Below, in pieces: positions 25,511 through 38,250 of a stretch of DNA of 64,000 nucleotides. Source of the stretch: Glossina fuscipes (Eukaryota > Arthropoda > Insecta > Diptera > Glossinidae); the NCBI RefSeq assembly GCF_014805625.2, contig NW_023998414.1, positions 20,093,406 to 20,157,405 on the forward strand, read 5' to 3'. Every line of letters begins with the position of its first letter. Within the stretch, counting starts at the first letter, position 1. The notes under the pieces were generated by a model. The model did not search any database. It had not been told where the DNA came from and was given only the letters and a program-made list of their open reading frames with translations. The position numbers and the translations under genes were made by a program.

Positions 25511-26701
25511 CATATAATTTTAATAAGCGTAAATGAATTGATTCACGTCCGTTCACTTACTGGCAATTATTATAGCTAATAAAGAAAGATAAAAATTAAA
25601 ATGTCGAAACTTAAGACTAATTTCAGAATAAATCAAATTTGAATATAAATCGAATTCATTTACGAAAAAGTCTCACAGGTACTCTCTGTGAAGCTGAAAA
25701 TATCTTCTTGAAAAAAATGAGCAGATCACAATATATCTTAAAAGCGCAATATATTATCCAACTTTTAAGAGCTTCTCCTTGAAAAACATCTCTTACCCAA
25801 AATCCTCTTGCAATAAGTTGATGGATCGTTCCATCATCTTTAAATATTACCGATCGACAATGGCGCAATGCTGATCGCCAAGGCTTGTTACGACCGGGTC
25901 TCCATCATATTGACAAGAAAATAATGGCCAAGGGGTAATTTTGCTTAACAATGGATTGATTAAACAAACTTTCTATTGTCATCTTTCTCGATGTGATTTA
26001 GAGTCCATGTCATGTCAAATATAATTCTCTTCTTTTTGCTCAGCTTTGAAATTAACTTCATTTTGTAGGTATTCGTGCGCCAGTCTGTGCACAAAACCTT
26101 CAAACATTATTCTCCTCAATACTTACTGCCAGTTCTATGAGACTATCATTTGCTCGCTTATTAAAGCGACTGTAACGAAAACACATTAATGCAGTTGGCA
26201 TAACCAACTGCAAACTTAAAGTTTAATATTGAAAAAATTGGAGAGTACGTCGGTTCTGAATTAAACGGCAACGTTTGACATATTGAACCATCATAATAAT
26301 TGAGAAAAAAAACGACATAACTTAAAAAGAAATTAACAAAAATAATGATACGGTATTGTTACTGGGATGGATTAGTACAGGATTCTCTTCTGGACCTACA
26401 CCCTATTGATTCGTAGTATGAGCTTCAATTTTTTCATCATATACTATTCAATTTAAATCTTGTCGATCAAACGTCACTTCATTTTGGATTCTAGGATTTC
26501 TCAATTTCTGCTACATATGCGGAATAAAGCATACGCGTAATATGTTTAACGATTTCGCATCGATACAGTTAACTCCACCTAGGATTGTCAGATGTACTTG
26601 TTTAGATGGTATGGCATTCTGTTTGTCTGTCGTTGATGATAATAAGAAATAGCTTACAGAACATAGAGAAAATTTACTCGAAATGGAAAACTTACGAAAT
26701 A

Positions 26702-26733
<32 letters not shown>
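26702..26733. repeat. (ATT)n microsatellite
   Basis: About ten ATT units. Confidence 0.95.
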
Positions 26734-26735
<2 letters not shown>

Positions 26736-27419
26736 TTCGCCAGAGAAATAGATTCTAACACTAAACTCTTAAAAGCACTAGCATCTAAGGCTATCGGCTT
26801 TTATTAAAAACTCTACCGCACGACCATTGACTTGCTAGGCGAGATTCCTCGCCTTCGGCTATACGGAATATAAAAGAAGGGAAATGCATAAAGAGAGACA
26901 GTGAACTTGATGTATCTGACGTGAGCTCCACTGGTGGGTACTCAAAAACGGATCATAGGTTTTTTTCTATTTTTTCCTCGTTTTATATATACATGTACAA
27001 ATATTCGACCAGAAAAACATGACGGGACAACGTTAGAAAAATTGCCAATCAAGTAAAGCATTTAATCTTGCAAGTGGAAATTTGATGTTTCGACTGCTAC
27101 AGTTAATAGCACAAATCCCTCACATATCTGCCTGAAATGTCAAATTGTTCTGACCATATTCCTTTTCCTCTATCTTTTCGTCTCGCTGTGTATCTGTCCT
27201 TAGCGTACCCAAAGTGTAATATTTTGTTCATCCAAACAAATAAAGACACTGAACAATTTCGAAAAACATGGTTAGAAGATTTTATGCCGGAATGCACGTA
27301 CGGTCTGTTTTTATTTTGATAACATTGAAAATTTTTTATAAAAAACCAAGTAAACACACAGTGGTGGCCTTATATCAATCACTTCGCTACTCATGTGACG
27401 ACCGATCAAAATCAAGCCT

Positions 27420-27575
27420 AATGGTGGAAGTGGTCGAAAAAATAGTCCGTTCTGAACCATTTTCAAGAGTGTTTGTTCTTGTGCCGAAGCACGTCGGTGT
27501 ACCATATCTCTTCTAAATGTCCCGAAAATTCCCAAAGGCACAGACGGACAGAGAAACAAGTACAAGCTAACTCAA
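27420..27575 (+). repeat. Dispersed repeat family, copy C
   Basis: Shares GGAAGTGGTCGAAAAAATAG, CTGAACCATTTTCAAGAGTG and GCCGAAGCACGTCGGTGTAC with the other copies, in the same order, and ends with ACAGACGGACAGAGAAAC. A minus-strand open frame of 84 codons across it (27311-27565) is probably coincidental. Confidence 0.7.
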
Positions 27576-28732
27576 ATACTTCCGGGTTTGTATACATGCG
27601 CACAAACTTACATTCTTTTGCCTCAGGCGGTATAAGCTATAACAAGCAATCGGCTAATCATGAACGTATTCATTTATGTAGGTTACGAGTCCCCTAATAT
27701 TAATTCATGAGCTCCTGTACTAAGCGCAATAACATATTCTGCTTCAATTTACCCCTACTTGATATTATGGTTGCAAGAGACATCTATCGACGGATAAGTA
27801 AATATTCAGATTCATATTCAATATGCACATTTTTTGAGACAAGTATAAAATCTCTACATATTCTTTGCAATTTTTTTCTATGCATTGCGAGGTAATGCGA
27901 GAAATAACTGATAACTTTAAACTAACATACAACGTAAAGTGTAAGTTAAGTATTTTAACTTAGCGTACCTTGCGCAATATAACAAGGACGGGAGCGATAA
28001 AGCTAGGAACTCCTAAAACTTAAGTACAATGCCATGTACGAAACATGATTGAAAATTGCTCTGCAGAAATAATCTCGTTCGAGCATCGCAAGCAGACCTC
28101 AGATGGCAGTGCTAAGTAAGTGAAGCATAGCCAATGGTCGTTAGAATGCTATATTGATTAGTAGATGCCAATTACCTAACCTTACTAGAATTGTGAAAGC
28201 TACGTACAATTTTTAGAATTGTCATAAATATCTATACTAATATCATAGGTTAATAATGTTAAAAATGTTAAAAAGCAACATATTCAGAAAATCCGGAAAT
28301 ATATATGAAATCGTTAAGGCAATCCAAATATGTATATATTATATAAATATATGATATATACGTAATATATGCTCATATCAACATTTTTATACTTATTTAC
28401 GTCTTTGTTTATTTCAGTTAAACATGTCTGTCTAAACTATCAAGATGATGATGAAACTATTGTGAATTTCTCAATTTGACAAGTGATACTCAAATCTAAT
28501 TTGAGTCAAAAATGTCATAAAAGGAAGCCATTGCTGCCGTAACATGCTCATATGCGAACGCACGCACAAGCGCACGTACACACGCATACAGTCAGCGTAG
28601 ACATACAATTACCAAACTTGAACAATAAGATGAGTCTCTTGAAGTTTAACAGAATTTCGACCACAAGTATAATACTTGAAAACAACAGATGTTATAACAT
28701 ATGTGTATATGTATTACAGACAAGCAATATTA

Positions 28733-28769
<37 letters not shown>

Positions 28770-30179
28770 GCTCATATTTCGTTTGATAAGAGCATAACGA
28801 AATTTAAATTATTTTAAATTTAAAAATATATATATATGCTCATATTTCGTTTGATAAGAGCATAACGAAATTTAAATTTAATTTTCTTAAAGTATACTTG
28901 AAATGCAAGAAAAAATTTTCCACAGTTTTTTTTTTTGTTTTTTTTCCTATTTAAGAATACCACCTTTGCGTTGATGGAACGAATAACTGAACACTTGTTC
29001 ACATTTTCTCTTGTAAATTCATGTTCGCTTTAAATTATACTAACACCATATGTCTGTTTGCAGAAATGAATTCCATCGATCAAAAACTATTGGTTAATAA
29101 TAAAATAAAATTACAATCATGCATGCGGCATAATCACGTATGAGAAAGTCAACTTTCGCTTTCGTTTTTCGAATTTTCGTTCATGTTACGAAAAACATTC
29201 AGCGATGCGTGGACGACTTAGTTTCTCTTCCTGCTTAACTGTACACACCGAACTTTTTCTATTAAAAGGGTGGTCGTCTGTCATTGACTTGGTGACCGCT
29301 CAAGAAGAAGAAAAAGATACCCTCTTCATTTTTGGCCAAATTTTCGAAGATCAAAATAGCTAACGTTTCGTTAAAAAATTTTTTCTAAACATTCATATTA
29401 CTTCATGTCCAGACGAGTTACAGCCGTAAGGGAAGGATAGAAATTTGCAAATTTGTATAGATGGATATAAAGAAGAAATAAAATTTTAAAAATAATTAAT
29501 AAAATATATTTATAAAAGAAACCCTGCTGACATATGATATCTTGGACTTTACTTTCTTAAGCTCTTCATGATATGTATATCATTTTTACTACTGTTACCA
29601 GTAAATTTCTATCAAGTTTTTATTTTGTTTTCCTGATGAACTAGAGCAAGGAAAGGAACTATGGATTACTTTTGTCAAACTTTTGCCAAACTTTCCGTTT
29701 TTGTTAGGAAGACACAAGTTCATGCGGGAGCGTTTCTTACACCATCTTGCCTAAACTCATTCAAATGCCGTGCAACAAAAAAAACACATCACGTGTTCGA
29801 CATATAGTTTACTTTGGTTGGCGATCTTTATAAGTTTTTATAATAGCTGTGGCTACTACTTTAGTAGTCATTTTATAAATTATAGTTGTTGTATAGTTGC
29901 GCTTGCACTTCATGCCCTTGGTTATTGTTATTTCATCTGAGAGAAGGCCCAACTATTTACTTTTTGGATTTTGACAGCCGCAAACAAAGGTAAACATAAA
30001 TCATCTTCTTCTTTCTACATTTCCATTCAGCATGAAAAAGCGATGACGTAAGTCATACGAGAGGCAAATGAAGACAAATGTTAAGTTACATCTTCGACAC
30101 GAAAGAACTGCAAGTAAACAGTGCCATTATTCTGTTCGCTTTTCGGGTACATGTATTGTAATAGCGTAATGCTACGTTA
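27576..30179. other. AT-rich unique DNA
   Basis: No gene recognised. TA tracts and a short tandem duplication at 28731-28878 are the main structures; poly-T-rich sequence lies at about 28926-28945. Confidence 0.5.
28758..28878. repeat. Tandem duplication, 53-bp repeat with 68-bp period
   Basis: The 53 bases at 28758-28810 recur exactly at 28826-28878. The unit starts in a TA tract, contains CTCATATTTCGTTTGATAAG and ends AAATTTAAATT. A 15-base AT-rich linker separates the copies. The lack of differences suggests a recent duplication, possibly by slippage or unequal exchange seeded by the TA tract. Confidence 0.93.
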
Positions 30180-30320
30180 GTTGATATGGGTATGAGCGAT
30201 GAGAACTATGAAAAAGGGCTCACTATCAAGTTGGCGGGAAAGTTCTGTTGTATTTCAAATAAAACATTTACATTGGACGATGTTCGATATGTTCCTTCGC
30301 TTGTTCCTATTGCAAACTGA
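30180..30320 (+). mobile_element. Possible Ty1/copia-like trace
   Basis: A short plus-strand frame reads LTIKLAGKFCCISNKTFTL followed by DDVRYVPSL. In copia polyproteins the segment after the protease site commonly reads LxDVRYVPxLxxNLIS. Only about 40 codons match and nothing else of the element is seen, so chance similarity is possible. Confidence 0.3.
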
Positions 30321-31559
30321 TTAGCCAGGATGGATCGCGAGTCGTCATTATCATCCAGATTAGCGAACTTCCTTGAGACTGACATCTCCAAAACGAAATT
30401 TAACAAGTCCGACCGTTTACAATTGTACTTCCTCACGCGTCTTATACGTTTTTACAAGCAATCCATGAGTTACCTACTTTCTGGAACTCATACTAAACAC
30501 AATGTCTTAAATGCACTTTATCCTCTCTGCACTTCGCTACTAACTGACGAAAAATATTGACCGTAATACTCTTATATCCCATAAGAGGTACGCAAAATAA
30601 TAAAAGCGCTAACATGATGGCATAATTAAAATTACCTCCAGGTAGCAGAATTGCGAGAACACTACATGCAAGTGAAACTTCTTGTGGAAAAAAATTTAGG
30701 CTTTCATGACGCACACTGAACAAAGTTTCGTGTTTTCGAGGCTTACAGTTGATTTTCTCACATCTCAAGTCAGGAGGATATATGTTCTTTACAGCAAAAT
30801 TATATCGATCATTAAAAAGAATATCTCTAAACTCAATAACGTCATGTCCTTTTATGAAACGTTTTTTATATTTGTCCGGTACACATCCAACAAGTAAATC
30901 AGCAAGGTCACTCACTGAACATGTTCCAAAAATAATTTTTTAGATTGCCTTAATAAATGCGTTGAACGTACAAAAAAATACGTTACCCATCAAAATTTTT
31001 TTACTTTGGAATTTCACAGGTTTTTCCCCGAGGACTCCGAAAATGCCATCTGCTTCAAATTTATCACTATTGGGAAATTACACTCTCATGTTTTATCTGT
31101 TGTTGCCTAATTACTCTAAAACTCTAACAGACGTCTTTGCATAATATTTATGTTCATGTTATGAACGCATAATCTGAACGGAGGACTCTGTGCAAATATT
31201 AGAAATTTGCCATGAAATTTTTTATGTCAATTACGGTATCCACTAAGGAATTTCGCACTTTTTCGATGTTATATAACAAAAAAAAAATTATTTTCTAAAA
31301 TCAATATTTTAAAATTTTAGATAATTCACTAGCTATTTTCCTTTTCTTTCTTTTTTTCTTTACTTCATATCCAATTTTACATTAGTTACGACACATGACT
31401 CAGTAGTTCCGATGTTACCATTTTTTAATATTTAATTATATGCTTAACAACTTATTCGAAAATTATTATTCTATAATCCTTTCTTCCATCCAAAAATAAA
31501 ACGGAAAAATTGTCAAAACCATTTTACTCTTTCTCTGTAACCTTACCCATGAAATATGA

Positions 31560-31600
<41 letters not shown>

Positions 31601-31630
31601 TATATACGATACATATACGATTCACAATAT
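30321..31630. other. Unassigned DNA with a 140-codon minus-strand open frame
   Basis: Open frames occur on both strands between about 30330 and 30943. The longest is minus 30493-30915, whose product has mixed composition, a hydrophobic stretch in its second half (SVLAILLPGG to CVPLMGY) and no recognisable motif. A plus-strand overlap of similar quality weakens it. The right part ends in a 39-base (TA)n tract at about 31561-31599, flanked by inverted ATGATATATG/CATATATACG-like words. Confidence 0.4.
31561..31599. repeat. (TA)n microsatellite
   Basis: A long TA tract about 30 bp left of the mariner element at 31632. Confidence 0.95.
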
Positions 31631-31631
31631 A

Positions 31632-32506
31632 CGAGGTGGGTTCAAAAAATAAGTGACTTTTTACATTTCTCGAAACATATATAATTTATTGTCAATATCT
31701 ATTATATCGCCTGCAAAGTAATCCCCTTAGATATAACACACTTGCCCCAGCACACTTTTTCCAATCCTCGAAGCTTTCTGCACTTCCAGTAATGCAGTCT
31801 TTAACTCCTTAATCGTGGCAAAGGTCCGCCTTTACATTGGTTTTTTTCAATTTCGAAAACCGGAAACAGTTATGGGGGGGGCCAAGTCCGGTGAAGACGG
31901 TGACTTAGGACTTGTTTTTGGACACAAAATTACAAACAAGAAATGATATATGAACTGGCGCATTATCATAGGGCAATATATATGACTGGATGCTCTACGA
32001 ATTGTCCCACGTTAACGGCGCATAACTTCAAGAACATCCCCAAAAACTTCTCTAATAGCAATTCGGCAAATCTGCGTAACAATTTTTTTCACTGCTCCAA
32101 AGCTTTCAGCGATGGTTGACGTGCTGGGGCGTCTAAGGTGGGTATCGTCATTAACATCTTTTCGGCCTTCTGCGAAGATATTACACCATTTATAAGCATT
32201 TTCTTTGCTCAAAGTAAACTCGCGATATTCTGCAGTGAGTAAATGAAAAAAAAAAAAGGTCTTCTTAAAATAACAATAAAATTCATTAAAAGCAAGAATA
32301 ATTAAAAAAAAAAATATATACGGGCGGACGCTACACTAGCATGCAATGTTGATCAACAACACAAATTATTTGTGAACTTTTTTTTAAAGGTCCAGACAAA
32401 GAAATTTGCGTTCACCTGTTATTGACACAATGAATAATAGAATAGACGAACAAGAAGAAGAAGAAATTTGAAAAGTCAACTTCTTTTTTTTTTTGAACAC
32501 ACCTCG
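31632..32506 (-). mobile_element. Mariner transposon b, internally deleted, both TIRs present
   Basis: An 875-bp element bounded by inverted ends: left CGAGGTGGGTTCAAAAAA, right (read inward on the minus strand) CGAGGTGTGTTCAAAAAA, each flanked by the TA target site. Coding runs on the minus strand. At 32012-32212 the frame holds NAYKWCNIFAEGRKDVNDD, RRPSTST and IREVFGDV, the second helix-turn-helix and linker of an irritans-type mariner. At about 31895-31975 it continues with YDNAPVHISFLVCNF and then a SPDLAP box, and near the left end with GLEKVCWGKCV. The piece between the DNA-binding domain and DNAPVH, which should carry the first catalytic Asp, is missing. Family members are about 1.3 kb, so some 400 bp are gone. 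Frameshifts are present. Inactive, though the TIRs might still be cut by a source transposase. Confidence 0.88.
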
Positions 32507-34130
32507 TATATAGGTATGCAGCTTTTTGCCATGCAATCATTTCAAAATTAATTGTAAACTTATTTTGATTTATGCAACAGACTGCTTTCATATCAATTGC
32601 TTTCGCCATCTAAGCATCATCATCATCGTCATCGATTTGTAATCAACAACAGTTCCCCATGTGGGCTTTATTAAAAATTGTGCAATTCTTGTATGCAACA
32701 ACTTTTTTTCTTTATTATTCTCTACTGTTATCTTATTATAAATTTCCATAAACTAAATTGGAAAAATATTTTTGCACAAGGTAAACCATTGCGAATTCAG
32801 GTAAGCAGCTTGCATGCGTTCGAGAACGACTCATTGACACCCAACCTCTACAATTCGCGAGCGATGCATCAACGCAAAATACATCAATATCTATAACAAC
32901 GACGATTGGCATTTGACTTTAGATGATTGCATTTGTTTTTTATTAAAGATGGTCCGGTATCTAACATTTTACATCATTTGACAATTGACGGCACTTTGCC
33001 TTTATTGAAATTTAGAAGAGCACCGCAACGTTAGCTGAATTGAAAATTCAATTCGTTTTGACATATAATTTTATAGCGATGCATTTCTCGCTTCGTTGTA
33101 AAATTGTCCGGAATTACGTAAACGCGATCGATCGATCGATCGATCGATAGATCGATTGATAAGCAATTGCTGTAAAAACCATCATCGTTGTTGTTCCCTA
33201 TTGTAGGAGCTATTTACAAATCAAGCAATTTTTCATTCTAAATACTCCGGCTTGTTATCAATGGTATAACAAAATTAGTATATCATTATGCTAAGGTAGC
33301 GATTATATATATTTTGCAAATAGGTCAAATATATAAGCAACTATCATTGACAGCAAGCAGCAGTGTGAGCAGCGAAAATATTTGTTGATTTTGTAAAAAT
33401 CCCGTTCTTTTCGCATACAAATCATCGACAGCTGAAATGTGCTTAAATAAAAAGAAAAACGACAGCTTGTTCTTATGTCCATTTTCTGGCTTAACTACAA
33501 TAAATATTTTTTTGCTCGACATGAACGTTTAAGTAAAAATGAAAGCGTTTTAACTGTCATTCAAAATGTTACTCAACCAAACAAACATTGAGCTACTTAC
33601 TCACATTTAGTCACCAGGTGTTAGTTAACACTTAATCCCCATCATACAAATATACAAAAACAAATATTACTAAAAGGATCATTTATGTCGTTTTTTTTTT
33701 TATGCTTGAAATCTTCTTTAAAACGTATCTTCACTTTTTATTTAATATCCGTTGTGGCGCACTGTTTATTATTTTTCCGCCATTATTTCAATAATCGTAA
33801 ATTTACAAAAATCGCACCAAAAATGGTCACTGATGATGAGGAGAAGGAGCAACACACAACATGTTTTCAATATGGAAGCAAAAATTTTTTCAATTCCTTT
33901 CTAAAATTTTCATATCGTCAATCGTTTTTTATGCATATCACATAACATTTCACATAGCATTTCACCTAACAGAAAATGAAATATTCGGTATCTTGACTCA
34001 AATGTCGCATAGGACCGCGAAAAATTTGTTAATTGGCAAAATTCGTTATTCAATGTATCACATAAAGCGTTACTTTGCTTTGAAAATGTCCCTATTCAAG
34101 GTTCTTTTCAGAAAGAGGAATCCGCCAAAA
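32507..34130. other. AT-rich unique DNA, partly non-repetitive
   Basis: No gene recognised. The stretch 32880-33115 is unusually free of simple repeats and precedes an (ATCG)n tract; it could be a conserved non-coding element but nothing proves it. Open frames at 33685-34151 have no family resemblance. Confidence 0.45.
33124..33156. repeat. (ATCG)n microsatellite
   Basis: About seven ATCG units with one ATAG/ATTG interruption near the right end. Self-complementary unit, so the whole tract is palindromic. Confidence 0.95.
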
Positions 34131-34720
34131 AGAGTGTGGATAACACTCTGAGAATTGGGATGCAAGTGTAGCTTGTTCGTAAGCACGACATCGGCAAGGA
34201 TCTCAATATCCATTACAACAACTTTGTTCAAGTTATTTTTGGGAAGCTGGTAATAGGCGCGACTTGGGATATCGAATTTTCTAAATTAGAAGAGTTTGCG
34301 ATGCAGAGTCTGTTAGTCCTCCCGTGCCTGTCTAACAAAAAAAAAAAAAAAAAAAGATCGAAATTTTGTTTGCCGCTAAAAGGGGTACGGAGACTGTAGA
34401 GATTTTCGTACGTGCCTTAGCTGAGCTAGCCAGCTCGGGCTGGGGGCGGGTATGGGGGCTTACATGTTGCCCCATGGGCACTCCACAGACGGTTACTAAA
34501 CCTTAAAGAATTGCATGTACTTTACCATGATAAGAATGAACCTATCTTATCGAATGGGCATAGCATAAGCCCCTGGCCATTCTTTACCTTGCCCTGCCTA
34601 TGGTCTCCCTCGGCCCATGATGACTATGTAAGCCCTCGAAGTTTGGTCAGACGACCTCAAAGCTACCTCGGTCTCAGCAATACAAGAGATATCCCTTAGT
34701 TCATTTTTATATTTTAACAT
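34131..34720. other. Unassigned GC-rich patch with internal poly-A
   Basis: From about 34380 to 34690 the sequence is GC-richer than its neighbours, with a G-rich core near 34436-34462 (GGGCTGGGGGCGGGTATGGGGG). A 19-base A run lies at about 34337-34355. No frame gives recognisable protein. It may be part of an old repeat; I could not find a second copy in the window. Confidence 0.4.
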
Positions 34721-35250
34721 CATAAGAAGAAAACACAATTAAGGAAAGACTTAAAATTTTTATTAAGATGTATGTACACAGAAGAAGATAAAGAGACAAG
34801 TTATTTAAAAAACAATTACCTGAAAATTGTTTATATATAAAAAAAAGAAAATGTATTTTTTTAATAAATTGAGTTACTTTTACAGATTTTACAGAACAAA
34901 AGATTTTTCACTTACCGCGTAGTCCTGCCAATTATTGAAAATATTATTAAGACATTGTTATGTAGATATCTAATTATTTATATAATTTATGTAATAAATA
35001 TATATAAATAATAAGTATATACGTTTTCTGCTGCTTGATTTAACGCCATGAAAATTCTGGATAAATTGGAAATACTTCTTCTTTGTAAATTGTAAAGGTG
35101 AAGGAAGGCTCCAGATGTGCATAAACGCCTGTTTAAGTTCATTTATCATTCATTTACGAGATGAAATTGTCTTTTAATACAATGTTTTCCTTTATTTTGT
35201 TATTTTGCACTTGACATCACTGCTGGGCTTGGAATACAAAATGATTTCAT

Positions 35251-35277
35251 TGTTGTTGTTGTTGTTGTTGTTGTTGT
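35251..35277. repeat. (TTG)n microsatellite
   Basis: Nine TTG/TGT units; no open frame continues on either side, so it is not a polyglutamine-coding exon. Confidence 0.96.
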
Positions 35278-36431
35278 ATATTAAACAAGGTTTATACACA
35301 ATAACAAGATAGAGTAAAATTATTTAATACACAATTTTTGTAAAACAAATGAAGAGAAGCCCTATAATTGTTAAAGCATTATATATATGGTATATTTATT
35401 ATTATTCTTATTTCGCTTATGTGCATAATGCTTCAATGTTTCGGAAAATACACAGTCACATATATTAAATAAGTTTTTCTCTCGTTTCAGTTAAATTTCT
35501 TGTAAAGGATTTTCGCTTCTACTTACATGAAAACACTTTTAATTATTCTTATTCTTCTTCTTCTTCTGTATCATCCTATCTTGCTTGGACGCACGTCACG
35601 CTGCACAAGTCAGTGTCAAGTAGAGGTGAACAAAAAAAAAACTACGTCTCCCTCTAATATAATAATACTTTCTCCTTTATTATCTTCTTCTTTTTTTTTT
35701 TTAATAATTACACAAGATCACTGCAATATTGCTTTACTATTGATTCCATACAAAGTCAAGCGATTGACAAACCAATTAAACGTTTGCAAATGAAGACCCT
35801 TATGACAAAAATGAAGCCATTCACATAGAAGTAAGGGAGACACATGATACGATTAAATAATCACACATATGACAAAATTTGTACTAATAGATATTCTGCT
35901 CGATTGAGTTGTCAATTTAATTATTTAAAAAAAATAAATAAATAAATAAAAGATATGAGTTTTATCAAGTTAACCGCAATAAAATTACGCAGCAAGTAAA
36001 CGTCCAGGTTCCTTTTGGTTTCTTCATCAAAACGAAAATTGGCGGAAAATAGTGAAAAACTTTTTTCCTTCAGATCAATCAATAGCTGCTCGAAAAAAAA
36101 ATATTTGCCAGACTCATATTTGTTACAAGGATCCGGATACGGATGAAAGTGATCCGTATATATATTTTTATAATTTATACAACCCATTGTTTAACCCGCC
36201 CTTCAAAATACTAATAAATATCGTATAGTATAGTATTTGCTTAACTTACTTACATAAGCATATCGTGCCCTTGTATATGATTGTCATCAGCCGGGCTAGC
36301 ATTAAACGGAATCTTTGATCGCAGAATAAATAAGTTTCCACGATAACGACAAATGACTGCGTATATCAGAATCATCCTTACCTTAATCTATCCGCCTATT
36401 TCCGTCTCATTCATATTTTCTTTATACATTT

Positions 36432-36432
36432 T

Positions 36433-36472
<40 letters not shown>

Positions 36473-36500
36473 AATCTATTTATCTATCTATCTATCTCGT
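36432..36500. repeat. (TC)n and (TATC)n compound microsatellite
   Basis: TC units to about 36457 followed by TATC units with a few interruptions. Confidence 0.93.
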
Positions 36501-37501
36501 TTACTTATTTACCTATCTCGATATATCTCAGTTGCTCCCTTTTACATAAATTTCAGCGTATTTCGAACGCTCCCCAGGTAGCACTTACGTAAATTCATGT
36601 CTACGTAAGTGGCTGTTGTAAAAGCCAACTCCCGACCATTAAATTTTATATAGACGTATAAGCATATGTGAATGTTTATGTACACGTTATACACCATTTT
36701 GATAGGGTCTCGTCATTTATCATTCACTCACTTTGGCTTGACGTAGAATCTGGCAGTTATTGAAACAAATCGCAAATTCATAAATAAATTCATTAATTTA
36801 AATATTCTGGCATTCATTTTTTTCACTTAATGTCACCCATATTGTCATTGTTATTGTTTGTCGCTATTTTGTTAAGCGTTGACAACGGTGCTAACGGTGA
36901 TGTTGTCGATGATTGTACAGTAAATAAGGGGCATATACCATTATGAAGCTAATGATGATAATGATGATGATAATGATGATAATATGGGCTTAGTGATAAT
37001 GGTGATGATTATGATGATAGCGATAAAAAGTGGTTTCTACTCAAAAAATAACAATATGTTAAGAGTTGCAGATGTTATAAAGCAATTGAGAGGTTATGAC
37101 CTCGAATCTCCTCTGACGCTAATTTAAGATACGTTGACTAATTGTTAGCTGGTTATATATATATATATAAATTTTTTTTTTTTTCTGTTATTTAAGGCTC
37201 CCTCAGCTATAATACATAACCACCATATTCCCTTATTTTGTCGTGTAACGTGTTGTTATTACTGCTCTTGTCGTTCTTGGTTACTTGGTTATGAATAAAA
37301 TGTTTTTCATTCACAACTTTGCCGTTGATGCAAACGTTTTGTATCATATTATAGGCGAATTGGGCCTTGTCATAGTGTGCATGTTGCTTATATATTCTAT
37401 GTATGAGTATGTGCATGGATAAATATATCAAGAAAAAATGACAACGACAAGAGAGAAAAAGACTTTAACGGCTGCTTTTACGTCTATAAGTCTTTATACT
37501 G

Positions 37502-37527
37502 CAACAACAACAACAACAACAACAACG
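37502..37527. repeat. (CAA)n microsatellite
   Basis: Eight to nine CAA units. Confidence 0.96.
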
Positions 37528-37888
37528 CTTGTAGACATTTTCAGTATAAATTAATTAACATACGGGTACAAAGTATCAATCCCGATGAAGCGTAGAGGTA
37601 AATGAAGCGTCATAAATTTAAAATATTGAAAAGTACTGAAGCGAGCAAAATATTATCTCAACTCAAACTCGAAATAGCAAATTTATTATAATCGTACACA
37701 CGCCAACACCCATGAGTGCTGTAAATACTAAATTATTCGACGTGCAAACGCATCATCAAGAAAACGAAAATTTTATGTGTTACAAGAAGATTCTACACTA
37801 ATAATTGTCGCATGAATTTCTTAACTCACTTACATACAAGCGTGAGCGTAAGAGCGTGTCTGTCACAAAGTGAACGCATTTACAGACT

Positions 37889-37926
37889 CAGGCAGGCAGG
37901 CAGGCAGGCGGGCAAGCAGGCGGGCA
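37889..37926. repeat. (CAGG)n microsatellite
   Basis: CAGG units with GCGG and AAGC variants towards the right. Confidence 0.94.
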
Positions 37927-38195
37927 ATCGCACACACGCATAGGCACGTATACCAACAGTCCTTTCAATTGAATGCAAACAATTTCAAAGATGTCACATA
38001 ACGTCAATGTTTTATGGTTTTAGTAGTTTGTCTTGTTACTGTTTTTGTCGTTGTTACTGCTCGCGCTGCTGTTGTTGTTGTATCTCATGCAACGTACATT
38101 GTTATCAACACAAGTGGCCATTTAACACAGCAGAAGCGTTCATAAATCATTTCAGCGCTCTGCCCTAACCTCTTTACTTTAACATCTAACTATCA

Positions 38196-38250
38196 CCATT
38201 GCCATCGCCATCGCCATCGCCATCGCCATCACAATCACAATCACAATCAC
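38196..38250. repeat. (CCATCG)n / (CAATCA)n repeat
   Basis: Four or five CCATCG hexamers pass into CAATCA hexamers. Confidence 0.93.

Larger units (their letters stand above)
23451..27419. other. AT-rich unique DNA with microsatellites
   Basis: No gene recognised. Contents are TA tracts at about 23732-23751 and 25468-25494, poly-T plus (TTC)n at 25131-25169, and (ATT)n at 26702-26733. A minus-strand open segment at 25656-25868 (70 codons) has a mixed, protein-like composition but matches no family I know. Confidence 0.5.

Noticed and set aside
37889..38250. CAGG and CCATCG repeats as a CRISPR-like or coding repeat array
   Set aside because: Simple-sequence repeats without spacers and without an enclosing open frame, in a eukaryotic context.
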